Positions 1 to 8,814 of a DNA stretch of 64,000 bases are shown here, piece by piece. How positions within the stretch are numbered: position 1 is the first letter of the stretch; each line of letters opens with the position of its first letter. Origin of the DNA: Pseudomonas parakoreensis. GTDB taxonomy: Bacteria; Pseudomonadota; Gammaproteobacteria; Pseudomonadales; Pseudomonadaceae. The stretch covers positions 1 through 64,000 of the forward strand of contig NZ_BQHY01000008.1 of NCBI RefSeq assembly GCF_021602155.1. Direction: 5' to 3'. The notes under the pieces were generated by a model. That model did not search any database. It worked only from the letters and a program-made list of their open reading frames with translations, and had not been told where the DNA came from. The position numbers were made by a program, and so were the translations under genes.

Positions 1-6
1 GCGCGG

Positions 7-34
7 CCCATCGGGGATAAATCCCCTCACTACA
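7..34. repeat. REP-like element, half copy (GGGGATTTATCCCC family)
   Basis: The window opens inside one arm of a palindromic element whose core (GGGGATAAATCCCC) recurs as inverted pairs at 6598-6714 and 50827-50960. The partner arm would lie to the left of the window. The rest of the 148 bases before valS holds a possible -10 hexamer (TATACT, 100-105) but no recognisable -35 and no gene. Confidence 0.6.
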
Positions 35-148
35 AGGGTTCCCCCCAACATTAGTGTCCGCCCAGCCTCCCCCCGCTCGCCCTCGGCCCCATGCCCCGCT
101 ATACTTCCCGGCTTTTCCTGAATAAATGCCAATAGGGTCCCGCCGCGC

Positions 149-2995
149 ATGGATAAGACCTACCAGCCGCACGCCATTGAAACTTCCTGGTACAACACCT
201 GGGAGTCCGAGAACTATTTCGCACCGCAAGGCGCGGGCGATTCCTACACCATCATGATCCCGCCGCCGAACGTCACCGGCAGCCTGCACATGGGTCACGG
301 TTTCAACAACGCGATCATGGACGCCCTGATCCGTTTCCGCCGCATGCAGGGTCGCAACACCCTGTGGCAGCCGGGCACCGACCACGCCGGTATCGCCACG
401 CAGATGCTGGTGGAGCGCCAACTGGAAGCCACCGGCCAGAACCGCCACGACCTGGGCCGCGAGAAATTCCTCGAGAAAGTCTGGGAGTGGAAGGATCAGT
501 CCGGCGGCAACATCAGCCGTCAGATCCGCCGCCTCGGCTCGTCCGTGGACTGGAGCCGCGAGCGCTTCACCATGGACGACGGCCTCTCGGAAGCGGTCAA
601 GGAAGCCTTCGTACGCCTGCACGAAGACGGTCTGATCTACCGCGGCAAGCGTCTGGTCAACTGGGACACCAAGCTGCACACGGCGATTTCCGACCTCGAA
701 GTGGAAAACCACGACGAAAAAGGTTTCCTGTGGAACCTCAAGTACCCGCTGGCCGACGGCGCGAAAACCGCTGAAGGCAACGATTTCCTGATCGTCGCGA
801 CCACCCGTCCGGAAACCATGCTCGGCGACTCCGCCGTCGCGGTTAACCCGAACGACGAACGCTACAAAGCCCTGATCGGCAAATTCGTCGAGCTGCCACT
901 GGTTGGCCGCCGCATCCCGATCATCGCCGACGATTACTGCGACCCTGAATTCGGCACCGGCTGCGTGAAGATCACCCCGGCCCACGATTTCAACGACTAC
1001 GAAGTCGGCAAGCGCCACAACCTGCCGCTGCTGAACATCTTCGACAAGAACGCCAACGTGCTGCCCGCAGCCCAGGTGTTCAACCTTGACGGCACGTTGA
1101 ACGACAGCATCGACGGCAAGATCCCGGCCGAGTACGCCGGTCTCGAGCGTTTCGAAGCGCGCAAGCAGATCGTCGCTGCGTTCGATGCCGCCGGCCTGCT
1201 GGTCAGCGTCGACGATCACAACCTGAAAGTGCCGAAAGGCGACCGTTCCGGCACCGTGATTGAGCCGTGGCTGACCGACCAGTGGTACGTGTCGACCAAG
1301 CCTCTGGCCGAGCCGGCGATTGCCGCCGTTGAAGACGGCCGCATCCAGTTCGTGCCCAAGCAGTACGAAAACATGTACTTCTCGTGGATGCGCGACATCC
1401 AGGACTGGTGCATCAGCCGTCAACTGTGGTGGGGCCACCGGATTCCGGCGTGGTACGACGAGTCGGGCAAGGTCTACGTCGGTCGCGACGAAGCCGAAGT
1501 ACGTGCCAAGCACAACCTCGGCCCGGACGTTGCGCTGCAACAGGACAACGACGTGCTCGACACCTGGTTCAGCTCGGGCCTGTGGACGTTCTCCACTCTG
1601 GGTTGGCCGGAAAAGACCGAGTTCCTGAAGAAATTCCACTCCACCGACGTGCTGGTCACCGGTTTCGACATCATTTTCTTCTGGGTCGCCCGGATGATCA
1701 TGCTGACGATGCACCTGATCAAGAACGAGGACGGCACCCCGCAGGTACCGTTCAAGACCGTTTACGTGCACGGCCTGGTGCGTGATGGCCAGGGCCAGAA
1801 GATGTCCAAGTCCAAAGGCAACGTCCTTGACCCGCTGGACATCATCGACGGTATCGAGCTGGAAGCCCTGGTGCAGAAACGCACCTCCGGCATGATGCAG
1901 CCGAAACTGGCGAAGAAGATCGAGAAGCAGACCCGCGACGAGTTCGCCGACGGCATTGCCAGCTACGGCACCGACGCCCTGCGCTTCACCTTCTGCTCGC
2001 TGGCCTCGACCGGTCGCGACATCAAGTTCGACATGGGCCGCGTCGAAGGCTATCGCAACTTCTGCAACAAGATCTGGAACGCCGCGCGTTATGTTCTGGA
2101 CAAAGGTGAAGACTGCGGCCAGAACGGCGAAGCCTACGAGCTGTCGCTGGCGGATCGCTGGATCATCTCGCAACTGCAACGCACCGAAGCCGAAGTAACC
2201 CGTCAACTGGATCAGTTCCGTTTCGACCTCGCCGCGCAAGCACTGTACGAGTTCATCTGGAACCAGTACTGCGACTGGTACCTGGAACTGTCCAAGCCAG
2301 TGCTGTGGGACGAAAACGCGCCGGTCGAGCGCCAGCGCGGCACCCGTCGCACGCTGGTGCGCGTGCTGGAAGTGGCGCTGCGTCTGGCGCATCCGTTCAT
2401 GCCGTTCATCACTGAAGAAATCTGGCAGCGCATCGCGCCGCTGGCCGGTATTCAGGGCAAGACGATCATGCTGCAGCCTTGGCCAGTGGCCAACGAAGAG
2501 CGCATTGATCCGGCCGCCGAGGACGACATCGAATGGCTCAAAGGCCTGATGCTCGGCACGCGCAACATTCGTGGGGAGATGAACATCGGCCCGGGCAAAC
2601 CGCTGCCGATCTACCTGAAGAACGTCAGTGCTGAAGACCAGCGTCGTCTGACCGAGAACGAAGCGCTGCTGAAGAAGCTGGCGCGTCTGGAATCGATCAC
2701 CGTGCTGGCCGCTGGCGAAGAAGCGCCACTGTCGGCCACCGCGCTGGTTGGCGAGATGGAAGTGCTGGTGCCGATGGCCGGCCTGATTGACAAGGGCGCC
2801 GAGCTGGCGCGTCTGGACAAGGAAATCCTGCGTCTGCAGGGTGAAGTCCAGCGAGTTGGCGGCAAGCTGTCGAACGCCGGTTTCGTTGACAAGGCCCCGG
2901 CCGAAGTCATCGAGAAGGAACGCGCCAAACTGGCCGAGGCGGAACAGGCCTTGGGCAAACTGGCCGAGCAACACGCGCGGATTTCCAGCCTGTAA
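149..2995 (+). CDS. valS: Valine--tRNA ligase
   Basis: Class I aminoacyl-tRNA synthetase that charges tRNA-Val in the cytoplasm and edits misactivated threonine. The 948-residue length is normal for bacterial ValRS. The HIGH-type motif reads HMGH at residues 47-50, and KMSKS is at about 551-555, just after the [10 protein letters not shown] region. The CP1 editing domain lies between them ([11 protein letters not shown], about 217-227). The C-terminal 80 residues form the charged coiled-coil arm typical of ValRS ([15 protein letters not shown] and onward). The start is the first ATG in frame; no strong Shine-Dalgarno is visible (AGGG about 10 bases upstream). It stands alone, followed by a terminator at 3013-3044. 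Identification is very secure. Confidence 0.98.
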   Translation: MDKTYQPHAIETSWYNTWESENYFAPQGAGDSYTIMIPPPNVTGSLHMGHGFNNAIMDALIRFRRMQGRNTLWQPGTDHAGIATQMLVERQLEATGQNRHDLGREKFLEKVWEWKDQSGGNISRQIRRLGSSVDWSRERFTMDDGLSEAVKEAFVRLHEDGLIYRGKRLVNWDTKLHTAISDLEVENHDEKGFLWNLKYPLADGAKTAEGNDFLIVATTRPETMLGDSAVAVNPNDERYKALIGKFVELPLVGRRIPIIADDYCDPEFGTGCVKITPAHDFNDYEVGKRHNLPLLNIFDKNANVLPAAQVFNLDGTLNDSIDGKIPAEYAGLERFEARKQIVAAFDAAGLLVSVDDHNLKVPKGDRSGTVIEPWLTDQWYVSTKPLAEPAIAAVEDGRIQFVPKQYENMYFSWMRDIQDWCISRQLWWGHRIPAWYDESGKVYVGRDEAEVRAKHNLGPDVALQQDNDVLDTWFSSGLWTFSTLGWPEKTEFLKKFHSTDVLVTGFDIIFFWVARMIMLTMHLIKNEDGTPQVPFKTVYVHGLVRDGQGQKMSKSKGNVLDPLDIIDGIELEALVQKRTSGMMQPKLAKKIEKQTRDEFADGIASYGTDALRFTFCSLASTGRDIKFDMGRVEGYRNFCNKIWNAARYVLDKGEDCGQNGEAYELSLADRWIISQLQRTEAEVTRQLDQFRFDLAAQALYEFIWNQYCDWYLELSKPVLWDENAPVERQRGTRRTLVRVLEVALRLAHPFMPFITEEIWQRIAPLAGIQGKTIMLQPWPVANEERIDPAAEDDIEWLKGLMLGTRNIRGEMNIGPGKPLPIYLKNVSAEDQRRLTENEALLKKLARLESITVLAAGEEAPLSATALVGEMEVLVPMAGLIDKGAELARLDKEILRLQGEVQRVGGKLSNAGFVDKAPAEVIEKERAKLAEAEQALGKLAEQHARISSL

Positions 2996-3012
2996 GGGCA
3001 AGCCGCAATGAC

Positions 3013-3044
3013 AAAGGGAGGCCAAGTGGCCTCCCTTTTTTATT
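3013..3044 (+). terminator. Rho-independent terminator of valS
   Basis: AAAGGGAGGCC and GGCCTCCCTTTT pair around a short loop and run into a T-tract, 18 bases after the valS stop. Confidence 0.9.
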
Positions 3045-3060
3045 CCAGAACACCAATCCC

Positions 3061-3148
3061 CTGTAGGAGCTGCCGAAGGCTGCGATCTTTTGACTTTGAT
3101 TTTTTTAAAAACAAGATCAAAAGATCGCAGCCTTCGGCAGCTCCTACA
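3061..3148. repeat. REP doublet, GTAGGAGCTGCCG family
   Basis: Two inverted copies of TGTAGGAGCTGCCGAAGGCTG plus CGATCTTTTGA face each other around an AT-rich centre. It sits between the valS terminator and the rlmF promoter region. This is the commonest repeat family in the window. Confidence 0.95.
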
Positions 3149-3221
3149 TGCGTTCGGCGCATGACTCATCAATGTGGGACAATACCCGCCACTTTCAGCC
3201 ATACCCGAATCGATCACACCC

Positions 3222-4241
3222 ATGAACGCCCCCCGCACACCCAAACCTGCGCGCAACAAGCCTGATGCCGCGACCCCGGCCAAAGCCGTCGAGCCGCGTG
3301 AAAAGGCCAGCCTGCACCCGCGCAATCGCCATCAGGGCCGCTACGACTTCCCGGCGCTGATCAAGACCACGCCGGAACTGGCGAAATTCGTGATCACCAA
3401 CCCGTATGGCAAGGAAAGCATCGATTTCGCCAGCCCCGACGCGGTGCGCGTGTTCAACCGGGCGCTGCTCAAAGCGTTTTATGGGATCGAGCATTGGGAC
3501 ATCCCGGCCGATTACCTCTGCCCGCCGGTGCCGGGCCGTGCCGATTACGTGCACTTTCTCGCGGACCTGCTGGCCAGCATGAACGACGGCAAGGTGCCGC
3601 GCGGCGCGATCGTGAACGTGCTGGACATCGGCATGGGCGCCAACTGCGTTTATCCGCTGATCGGCAACAGCGAATACCGCTGGCACTTCCTCGGCTCGGA
3701 AATCGACCCGACCGCCGTGGCTGCCGCCCGAGCCATCGTCCAGTCCAACGGGCTGAACAAGGTGATCCAGCTGCGCCAGCAGGAGAACCGCAAGCACATC
3801 CTGATTGGCTTGCTGGAGCCGGGCGAGCGCTTTGATCTGACCATGTGCAACCCGCCGTTCCACGCCTCGATGGAAGAGGCAACCAAGGGCAGCGAGCGCA
3901 AATGGCGCGCACTGGGCAAGGCTGATCCGAAACGCAAACTGCCGGTGCTGAACTTCGGTGGTCAGTCTGCCGAGCTGTGGTGTGAAGGCGGTGAAGCGCG
4001 TTTCGTGACGCAACTGATCGCCGAGAGCGCGAACTACCAGCACAAGGTGCTGTGGTTCAGCACCCTGGTCTCGAAAGCCTCGAACCTTCCGGCCATCGAA
4101 ACCGCCCTGAAAAAGGCCGGCGTGCTGGAAAGCCAGGTGGTGGAGATGTCGCAGGGGCAGAAACAGAGCCGCTTCGTGGCGTGGACCTTTCAGACCAAGT
4201 CGGAGCAGCAGATCTGGCGTCGCGAGCGCTGGGTTCGCTGA
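3222..4241 (+). CDS. rlmF: 23S rRNA (adenine(1618)-N(6))-methyltransferase RlmF
   Basis: SAM-dependent methyltransferase that modifies A1618 of 23S rRNA. The 339-residue product has a basic, proline-rich N-terminus, the SAM-binding stretch [15 protein letters not shown] at about 134-148, and the catalytic N6-adenine motif NPPF at 210-213 ([13 protein letters not shown]), followed by the family's [12 protein letters not shown] segment. The frame is open upstream to an ATG at 3174, but MNAPRTP at 3222 fits the usual RlmF beginning, so I use it; no strong Shine-Dalgarno decides between them. It is monocistronic, framed by REP elements on both sides. Confidence 0.93.
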   Translation: MNAPRTPKPARNKPDAATPAKAVEPREKASLHPRNRHQGRYDFPALIKTTPELAKFVITNPYGKESIDFASPDAVRVFNRALLKAFYGIEHWDIPADYLCPPVPGRADYVHFLADLLASMNDGKVPRGAIVNVLDIGMGANCVYPLIGNSEYRWHFLGSEIDPTAVAAARAIVQSNGLNKVIQLRQQENRKHILIGLLEPGERFDLTMCNPPFHASMEEATKGSERKWRALGKADPKRKLPVLNFGGQSAELWCEGGEARFVTQLIAESANYQHKVLWFSTLVSKASNLPAIETALKKAGVLESQVVEMSQGQKQSRFVAWTFQTKSEQQIWRRERWVR

Positions 4242-4243
4242 TT

Positions 4244-4335
4244 CTGTAGGAGCTGCGGCACGCTGCGATCTTTTGATCCTGCTTGAAAACAAGATCAAAA
4301 GATCGCAGCCTCGTTTCACTCGACAGCTCCTACAG
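4244..4335. repeat. REP doublet, GTAGGAGCTGCSG family, diverged arms
   Basis: The left arm is CTGTAGGAGCTGCGGCACGC and the right arm ends CGTTTCACTCGACAGCTCCT. Both carry the CGATCTTTTGATC/GATCAAAAGATCG core, but the outer arms no longer match perfectly. It begins three bases after the rlmF stop. Confidence 0.9.
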
Positions 4336-4366
4336 GGCGGCGTAACGCCTTGCCAAATCGCAGGCA

Positions 4367-4409
4367 CAAAAAAACCGTGCCCGGATCACTCCGGTGCACG
4401 GTTTTTTAT
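4367..4409. terminator. Bidirectional rho-independent terminator
   Basis: AAAAAAACCGTGC and GCACGGTTTTTT form a stem with A and T tracts on both sides, so it can stop transcription of the HU-family gene (minus strand) and read-through from rlmF. Confidence 0.88.
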
Positions 4410-4418
4410 CGCTGCGTC

Positions 4419-4700
4419 TTACTTGTTCACAGCGTCGGTCAGGCCTTTGGCCACAACCAGCTTGATCACTTTCTTGGCAGGGATTTCGATGGCAGCGCCA
4501 GTCGAAGGGTTACGGCCAGTGCGGGCAGGACGCTCGGTCACTTTCAGCTTGCCGATACCTGGCAAGGTGATTTCGCCGCCGTTTTCCAGCTGATCGGCAA
4601 CGATTTGGCCCAGTTGGTCCAGAGCGTTACGCGCGGTGGTTTTCGGCGCGTCGATAGCTTCAGCGATGTCGGCGATCAGTTGGTCTTTAGTAAGAGCCAT
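4419..4700 (-). CDS. HU family DNA-binding protein
   Basis: Small nucleoid protein that bends DNA as a dimer. The 93-residue product begins MALTKDQLIADIAEAID and carries the HU/IHF signature around GRNPSTGAAIEIPAKK, with the beta-arm RTGRNPSTG that inserts in the minor groove. An in-frame ATG lies 81 bases further upstream, but MALTKDQ with its AAGGAA Shine-Dalgarno (minus strand, about 7 bases before the ATG) is clearly the start. It is monocistronic with its own terminator. Which HU paralogue this is (hupA, hupB or hupN type) cannot be settled from sequence alone, so no symbol is given. Confidence 0.95.
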   Translation of the reverse strand: MALTKDQLIADIAEAIDAPKTTARNALDQLGQIVADQLENGGEITLPGIGKLKVTERPARTGRNPSTGAAIEIPAKKVIKLVVAKGLTDAVNK

Positions 4701-5231
4701 GTAGTGTTCCTTCCCTATCAAATTCATATGGATTGCAGAGTGCAGTGTCAGCCATCGAGCCCGATCTTCTGGATCTGGCACCCTCGGCGATAACCACGAC
4801 GAGTCGGGTTATAGATGCCGAAATCAGGGTTTGGTTCGACCTGACAAATGCTGATTGCACGCTTAACGCAGTGACTTCGCGTAAGACCGGGCAAAACTAG
4901 CACAGAGACGGGGAAATATCCGCCTCTAGCTACCCATTTGGTCAGGTTTATTGCTCTAAATCGGTAAAAAACTGCATAAGCACAGGCGCTTGCCCCGGAT
5001 TTAGCCTTCAACCCCGTGATTACGCGACCACGGGCCACAATTTTCAAGTCATCCCCCATTCATGTAGGAGCTGCCGAAGGCTGCGATCTTTTGACTTTGA
5101 TTTTTCAAAAACGAGATCAAAAGATCGCAGCCTTCGGCAGCTCCTACAGGGAGCCTCGGATGGAGTTTGCGGTACACTGGGCGCTTTTTCGGGGGAGCCC
5201 GCCCTCCTCCCTTCCACCAGCCGAGAAGCCC
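4701..5231. other. Intergenic region between divergent HU-family gene and yejK
   Basis: This 531-bp gap holds the promoters of both divergent genes. It also holds a hairpin CCCGTG/CACGGG (5012-5033) and a REP doublet (5063-5149). A good -10 hexamer, TACACT (5173-5178), precedes yejK by about 54 bases. I find no convincing small gene or RNA gene in it. Confidence 0.5.
5063..5149. repeat. REP doublet, GTAGGAGCTGCCG family
   Basis: Near-perfect inverted arms (TGTAGGAGCTGCCGAAGGCT and its complement) around TTTTTCAAAAAC, nearly identical to the copy at 3061. The yejK frame stays open across the element, but the coding start lies after it. Confidence 0.95.
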
Positions 5232-6236
5232 ATGCCGATCCGTCATTGCATCGTCCACCTGATCGACAAAAAACCCGACGGCACGCCCGCAGTTCTGCAC
5301 GCCCGCGACTCCGAACTGGCTGAGTCCGCGGCCATCGAGAACATGCTCGCCGACCTCAACGAGAGCTACAACGCCAAGCAAGGCAAAGCCTGGGGCCTGT
5401 TCCATCCGGAATCCGGCGCGTTTCCGTTCAGCGGCTGGCTGAAGGAATACATGGAAGGCGGCCAGGACTTCACTGCGTTCAGCAAAGTCGCGGTCGAGCA
5501 TCTGCAGAAACTGATGGAAGAGTCGAACCTGTCGGTCGGCGGCCACGTGCTGTTCGCCCACTATCAGCAAGGCATGACCGACTACCTGGCGATCGCCCTG
5601 CTGCACCACAGCGAAGGCGTGGCGGTGACCGACGAGCTGGACGTCACCCCGTCGCGTCACCTCGACCTCGGCCAACTGCACCTGGCGGCGCGGATCAACG
5701 TCTCCGAGTGGCAGAACAACAAGCAGTCCAAGCAGTATATCTCGTTCATCAAGGGCAAGAACGGCAAGAAGGTTTCGGAGTACTTCCGCGACTTCATCGG
5801 CTGCCAGGAAGGCGTCGACGGCCCGGGCGAGACCCGCACCCTGCTCAAGGCCTTCAGCGACTTCGTCGAGAGCGAAGACCTGCCGGAAGATTCCGCTCGC
5901 GAGAAAACCAAGACTCTGGTCGATTACGCCAGCAGCCAGGCCAAGCTCGGCGAGCCAATGGGCCTGGAAGAGCTGTCGGAGCTGATCGACGAGGAGCGCC
6001 CGAAGGCCTTCTACGATCACATCCGCAACAAGGACTACGGTCTGTCGCCGGAAATTCCGGCGGACAAACGCACCCTCAACCAGTTCCGCCGCTTCACCGG
6101 CCGCGCCGAAGGCCTGTCGATCAGCTTTGAAGCGCACCTGCTGGGTTCGAAGATCGAATACGACGAGGAGGCCGGCACCCTGATCATCAAGGGCCTGCCA
6201 ACCTCGCTCACCGATCAGCTCAAGCGCCGCAACTGA
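5232..6236 (+). CDS. yejK: Nucleoid-associated protein YejK
   Basis: Member of the YejK/NdpA (37-kDa nucleoid-associated protein) family, found on the bacterial nucleoid; its exact role is not settled. The 334-residue product begins [17 protein letters not shown], the standard family N-terminus, and has the conserved middle ([22 protein letters not shown], about 173-194). Upstream in-frame codons run through a REP element and are not used. Its TGA overlaps the ATG of the glutaredoxin-like gene (TGATG at 6234-6238), so the two are probably translated together. Confidence 0.94.
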   Translation: MPIRHCIVHLIDKKPDGTPAVLHARDSELAESAAIENMLADLNESYNAKQGKAWGLFHPESGAFPFSGWLKEYMEGGQDFTAFSKVAVEHLQKLMEESNLSVGGHVLFAHYQQGMTDYLAIALLHHSEGVAVTDELDVTPSRHLDLGQLHLAARINVSEWQNNKQSKQYISFIKGKNGKKVSEYFRDFIGCQEGVDGPGETRTLLKAFSDFVESEDLPEDSAREKTKTLVDYASSQAKLGEPMGLEELSELIDEERPKAFYDHIRNKDYGLSPEIPADKRTLNQFRRFTGRAEGLSISFEAHLLGSKIEYDEEAGTLIIKGLPTSLTDQLKRRN

Positions 6237-6586
6237 TGCTGGGCAATGTGCTGAAGAAGGTTGCGCTGGTTCTGCTGGTGGTGGTGATCTATCAGAACTG
6301 GGGCAAGATCGAGCGGGTGTTCAACCCGTCGCAGATGGTCTCTGAGCAGACGCGGGCGCAGGCCCGTGTCGTGCTGTATGCCACTGACTGGTGCGGCTAC
6401 TGCAAACAGACCAAGCGTTTTCTCGACAGCAAGGGGATTCCTTTCCGGGAATTCGATATCGAGAAGGACGCCGAGGCGCGCAAAGCGTACGAGGCGCTGG
6501 GCGGGCGCGGGATTCCGTTGATCGACGTGAATGGCACGCTGATTCGCGGATTCGACCCGGACGAAATCCTCGCTGCCCTGCAGTAA
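6236..6586 (+). CDS. Membrane-anchored glutaredoxin family protein
   Basis: Thiol-disulfide oxidoreductase of glutaredoxin type. The 116-residue product has a single hydrophobic segment at about 8-20 (VALVLLVVVIYQ), then a glutaredoxin fold with the redox motif CGYC at 53-56 (ATDWCGYCKQTK), the cis-proline segment GGRGIPLIDVNG at about 89-100, and GFDPDEI near the end. CGYC differs from the usual CPYC of dithiol glutaredoxins. The N-terminal anchor suggests attachment to the inner membrane. Positive residues on both sides (NVLKK before, NWGKIER after) leave topology uncertain. It is translationally coupled to yejK. Confidence 0.88.
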   Translation: MLGNVLKKVALVLLVVVIYQNWGKIERVFNPSQMVSEQTRAQARVVLYATDWCGYCKQTKRFLDSKGIPFREFDIEKDAEARKAYEALGGRGIPLIDVNGTLIRGFDPDEILAALQ

Positions 6587-6597
6587 CACAACTCCTC

Positions 6598-6714
6598 TGT
6601 GGTGAGGGGATTTATCCCCGATCGGCGGCGAAGCCGTCGCAAAATCTGCCTGGTAGGGCGTGCAGTTTTTTGGGGGCGCTTCGCGCCCCATCGGGGATAA
6701 ATCCCCTCACCACA
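6598..6714. repeat. REP-like doublet, GTGAGGGGATTTATCCCC family
   Basis: TGTGGTGAGGGGATTTATCC and its complement form an inverted pair about 75 bp apart, with inner CGGCG/GGCGC-rich sequences. It lies between two convergent genes and may help end transcription. Confidence 0.9.
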
Positions 6715-6745
6715 ATTGCCCCCCCAAGCAAAGGCCGCTTGCTGA

Positions 6746-7681
6746 TCAGCGGGCTTCGATGCGGAAACCAAAGCGCGGGAAGTGCACGTGCACCACGCCG
6801 CCACGCGGGTCTTCGCGGCGCAGGATCAGCTCTTCGCGGCCAGCAAACAGCAACTCGCCTTCCACCGGATCCACCCCGTAGTCAATGGCGGCAATCGCCA
6901 CCTGCTGCCCGGCCTTGAACCCGTTCGGATCGACAAACTGCTCATCCGGCAACGCCGCCGGCGTCGAGGTGCGCGCCACTTGCAGCGCCTCCTCGGCGCT
7001 CATTTCGCTCGCGGCGCCATGGCCAAAGCCCAGCACACGCCCAAGCCAGGCCGTCACGGCCGGATATTCATCGACCAACGGCGCAGTGACGTGCGTCGCC
7101 TTGAGGAACCATAGCGGATGCGCCAGGGCGAAGTCGGCAATCGACGGCTCACCGAACAGAAAGTCGCCCTGCTCGCGCTGCAACTGCTGCTCCAGGCGCG
7201 ACATGATCGTTGGCCATTGGTGTTTGGCCTGTTCGGCCGGCAACCGCGTGGCGCTGCCACCACTGAACAGACCGGCACGGTCAGCCATGAACGCCTTGAT
7301 CGCCTCCGGCGGCAACTTGCCGAAACGTACCGCCACCGACTCCGGCTGGAACACCAGGCTGACCGCATGCTGGAACACCACCGAATCGGCCCATGCCGCG
7401 AAGCTGGCACTGATCATTTCCTGACCTTCCGGAAAAAACGCCGGCAGGGCTTTTTCCTGCTCCAGACGACGGGCGATCAACGAGGTGTCGCAATAGATGT
7501 CCGCGCCGACCTGCAACACCGGAGTCTTGCGGTAGCCGCCAGTAAGCGCGGTCAGATCCGGCTTGGGCATCACCGGCGAGATGTGCACCGAGCGCCAGGA
7601 CAAGCCTTTGAAGCCCAACAGCAGGCGAGCCTTTTCGGCAAATGGAGAGGTCGGGTAATGATGCAGAATCAACTCGGACAT
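6746..7681 (-). CDS. Glutathione S-transferase family protein with C-terminal extension
   Basis: N-terminal thioredoxin-like GST domain (residues 1-80: ILHHYPTSPFAEKARLLLGFKGLSW, cis-proline segment KTPVLQVG, then DTSLIARRLE) followed by a helical GST C domain to about residue 240 (FGEPSIADFALAHPLWFL is a typical GST_C stretch). Residues about 245-311 form an extra charged, beta-rich tail (KAGQQVAIAAIDYGVDPVEG ... RREDPRGGVVHVHFPRFGF) that ordinary GSTs of about 210 residues lack. Substrate unknown. A 10-bp inverted repeat separates it from the upstream GIY-YIG gene on the same strand. Confidence 0.85.
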   Translation of the reverse strand: MSELILHHYPTSPFAEKARLLLGFKGLSWRSVHISPVMPKPDLTALTGGYRKTPVLQVGADIYCDTSLIARRLEQEKALPAFFPEGQEMISASFAAWADSVVFQHAVSLVFQPESVAVRFGKLPPEAIKAFMADRAGLFSGGSATRLPAEQAKHQWPTIMSRLEQQLQREQGDFLFGEPSIADFALAHPLWFLKATHVTAPLVDEYPAVTAWLGRVLGFGHGAASEMSAEEALQVARTSTPAALPDEQFVDPNGFKAGQQVAIAAIDYGVDPVEGELLFAGREELILRREDPRGGVVHVHFPRFGFRIEAR

Positions 7682-7746
7682 GCTCGGCTCCGCCGCACAG
7701 AAAGTGAATCGGCAGCTTAGCGTGCATTTGATTAGCAGCCTACAGA

Positions 7747-7774
7747 TCTGACTGATGGGAACCGATCAGTCAGA
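7747..7774 (-). other. Perfect 10-bp inverted repeat at the end of the GIY-YIG gene
   Basis: TCTGACTGAT and ATCAGTCAGA pair around an 8-base loop. The stem includes the stop codon of the GIY-YIG gene. No T-tract follows on the minus strand, so it may be an mRNA 3'-end stabiliser or a weak terminator ahead of the GST gene. Confidence 0.6.
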
Positions 7775-8068
7775 TTGATAAGACGCGACCAGGCATTCCT
7801 TGGCGCTCTTGCGCAGCTTCTTGATCAAGCGCTCCTGACGCAACGCATCGCTCTTGTCGCGGCAACGTTCGGTGTAGACCAGCGCCATCGCCGGGCTGGA
7901 CAGGAAGAAGCGCGCGCCCTTGCCGCTCTGATGCTTGGCAAAGCGCCGCACCGGATCGTCGCTGATCCCGCAATACAGCGAGCCGTTGGCCGCGCGCACG
8001 AGATAGACGAACCAGGATTTGCTCACGGGTTCGACAACATCAACCGGTTTTTCGCTGAGGCTGGTCAC
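7766..8068 (-). CDS. GIY-YIG nuclease family protein (YhbQ-like)
   Basis: Short single-domain GIY-YIG protein of 100 residues. The motif appears as [19 protein letters not shown] (about 20-38): YLV stands for GIY and YCG for YIG. It is followed by the conserved [16 protein letters not shown] and the catalytic-glutamate segment around residues 82-85 (RQERLIKKL). Family members resemble the UvrC N-terminal nuclease domain; cellular roles of the stand-alone forms are mostly unknown. Confidence 0.9.
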   Translation of the reverse strand: MTSLSEKPVDVVEPVSKSWFVYLVRAANGSLYCGISDDPVRRFAKHQSGKGARFFLSSPAMALVYTERCRDKSDALRQERLIKKLRKSAKECLVASYQSD

Positions 8069-8107
8069 TTCGGGATCTGGACGTGCAGGAAACAGGCCGC
8101 GATCTTA

Positions 8108-8578
8108 TCAGCGACCGGCCTGAAATGCCTTCAGCCCTTTCAGCGCCTGTGCGCGAACGGCATTGCGCACCAGCGGTGTCCAGCCCAGCAGCAAGCCCTT
8201 GAAACCCAACGCCTGACGCGACCAGCGCCACAGGTCGAAGTGATCGTGATGCTCGCAGATCTTGCCGTCACGAAAGACGAAGCGCGCCTGAATATCGTTA
8301 ATCACCACGTTGCCGGTCTGGCTGAACAGATACGTCGCCACCCAGTGCGCGCCACCGCTGCGCTCGTCGGCGCGGACATTGTCGAAGGTCAGGGAGAAGT
8401 CCTTGGCGCGAGTGGTGAGCATGCGCCACATGTCGCCGGCATCGCGCCCGCGCAACTCGCCGAAGGCCGGATCGCTGAACACCACGTCATCGGTGTAGCA
8501 CGCGGCCATGGCCTCGGCGTCGAGGCGCTGGAAGGCTTGGTAGAAGCGGGTGATCAGGGCGGCGTGGGCTTCGCTCAT
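8108..8578 (-). CDS. SnoaL-like / nuclear transport factor 2 family protein
   Basis: A 156-residue protein with the NTF2-like cone fold: N-terminal helix ALITRFYQAFQRLDAEAMAACYTDDVVFSDP, then beta strands ending FRDGKICEHHDHFDLWRW, the SnoaL-type signature. A longer frame begins at 8686, but MSEAHAAL fits the family start and has upstream GGAG (minus strand GGAGTTTGCCC before the ATG). Catalytic function cannot be assigned. Confidence 0.82.
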   Translation of the reverse strand: MSEAHAALITRFYQAFQRLDAEAMAACYTDDVVFSDPAFGELRGRDAGDMWRMLTTRAKDFSLTFDNVRADERSGGAHWVATYLFSQTGNVVINDIQARFVFRDGKICEHHDHFDLWRWSRQALGFKGLLLGWTPLVRNAVRAQALKGLKAFQAGR

Positions 8579-8692
8579 GGGCAAACTCCGGGAAATGGAC
8601 AGATTGCCAGCACGATAAGCTGCAAATCGCAGAAACACTATCGGCATTCGCAAAGCGAATACCACGCAAGATTTAAAGCACCGCAAAAACTA

Positions 8693-8778
8693 TGGGAGCG
8701 AGCCTGCTCGCGAAGAGGCCGGCACATTCAACACGATCAGTGCCTGAACCACTGTCTTCGCGAGCAGGCTCGCTCCCA
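8693..8778. repeat. REP doublet, GGGAGCGAGCCTGCTCGCGAA family
   Basis: TGGGAGCGAGCCTGCTCGCG and its complement face each other about 40 bp apart, between divergent/convergent transcription units (start of the SnoaL-like gene on one side, end of the transporter gene on the other). Confidence 0.93.
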
Positions 8779-8814
8779 CATGGGATATCACTGGCCGCAA
8801 AAAAGGGTTACGCG

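Noticed and set aside
3008-3265. Small plus-strand frame after valS
   Set aside because: It runs through the terminator and REP doublet.
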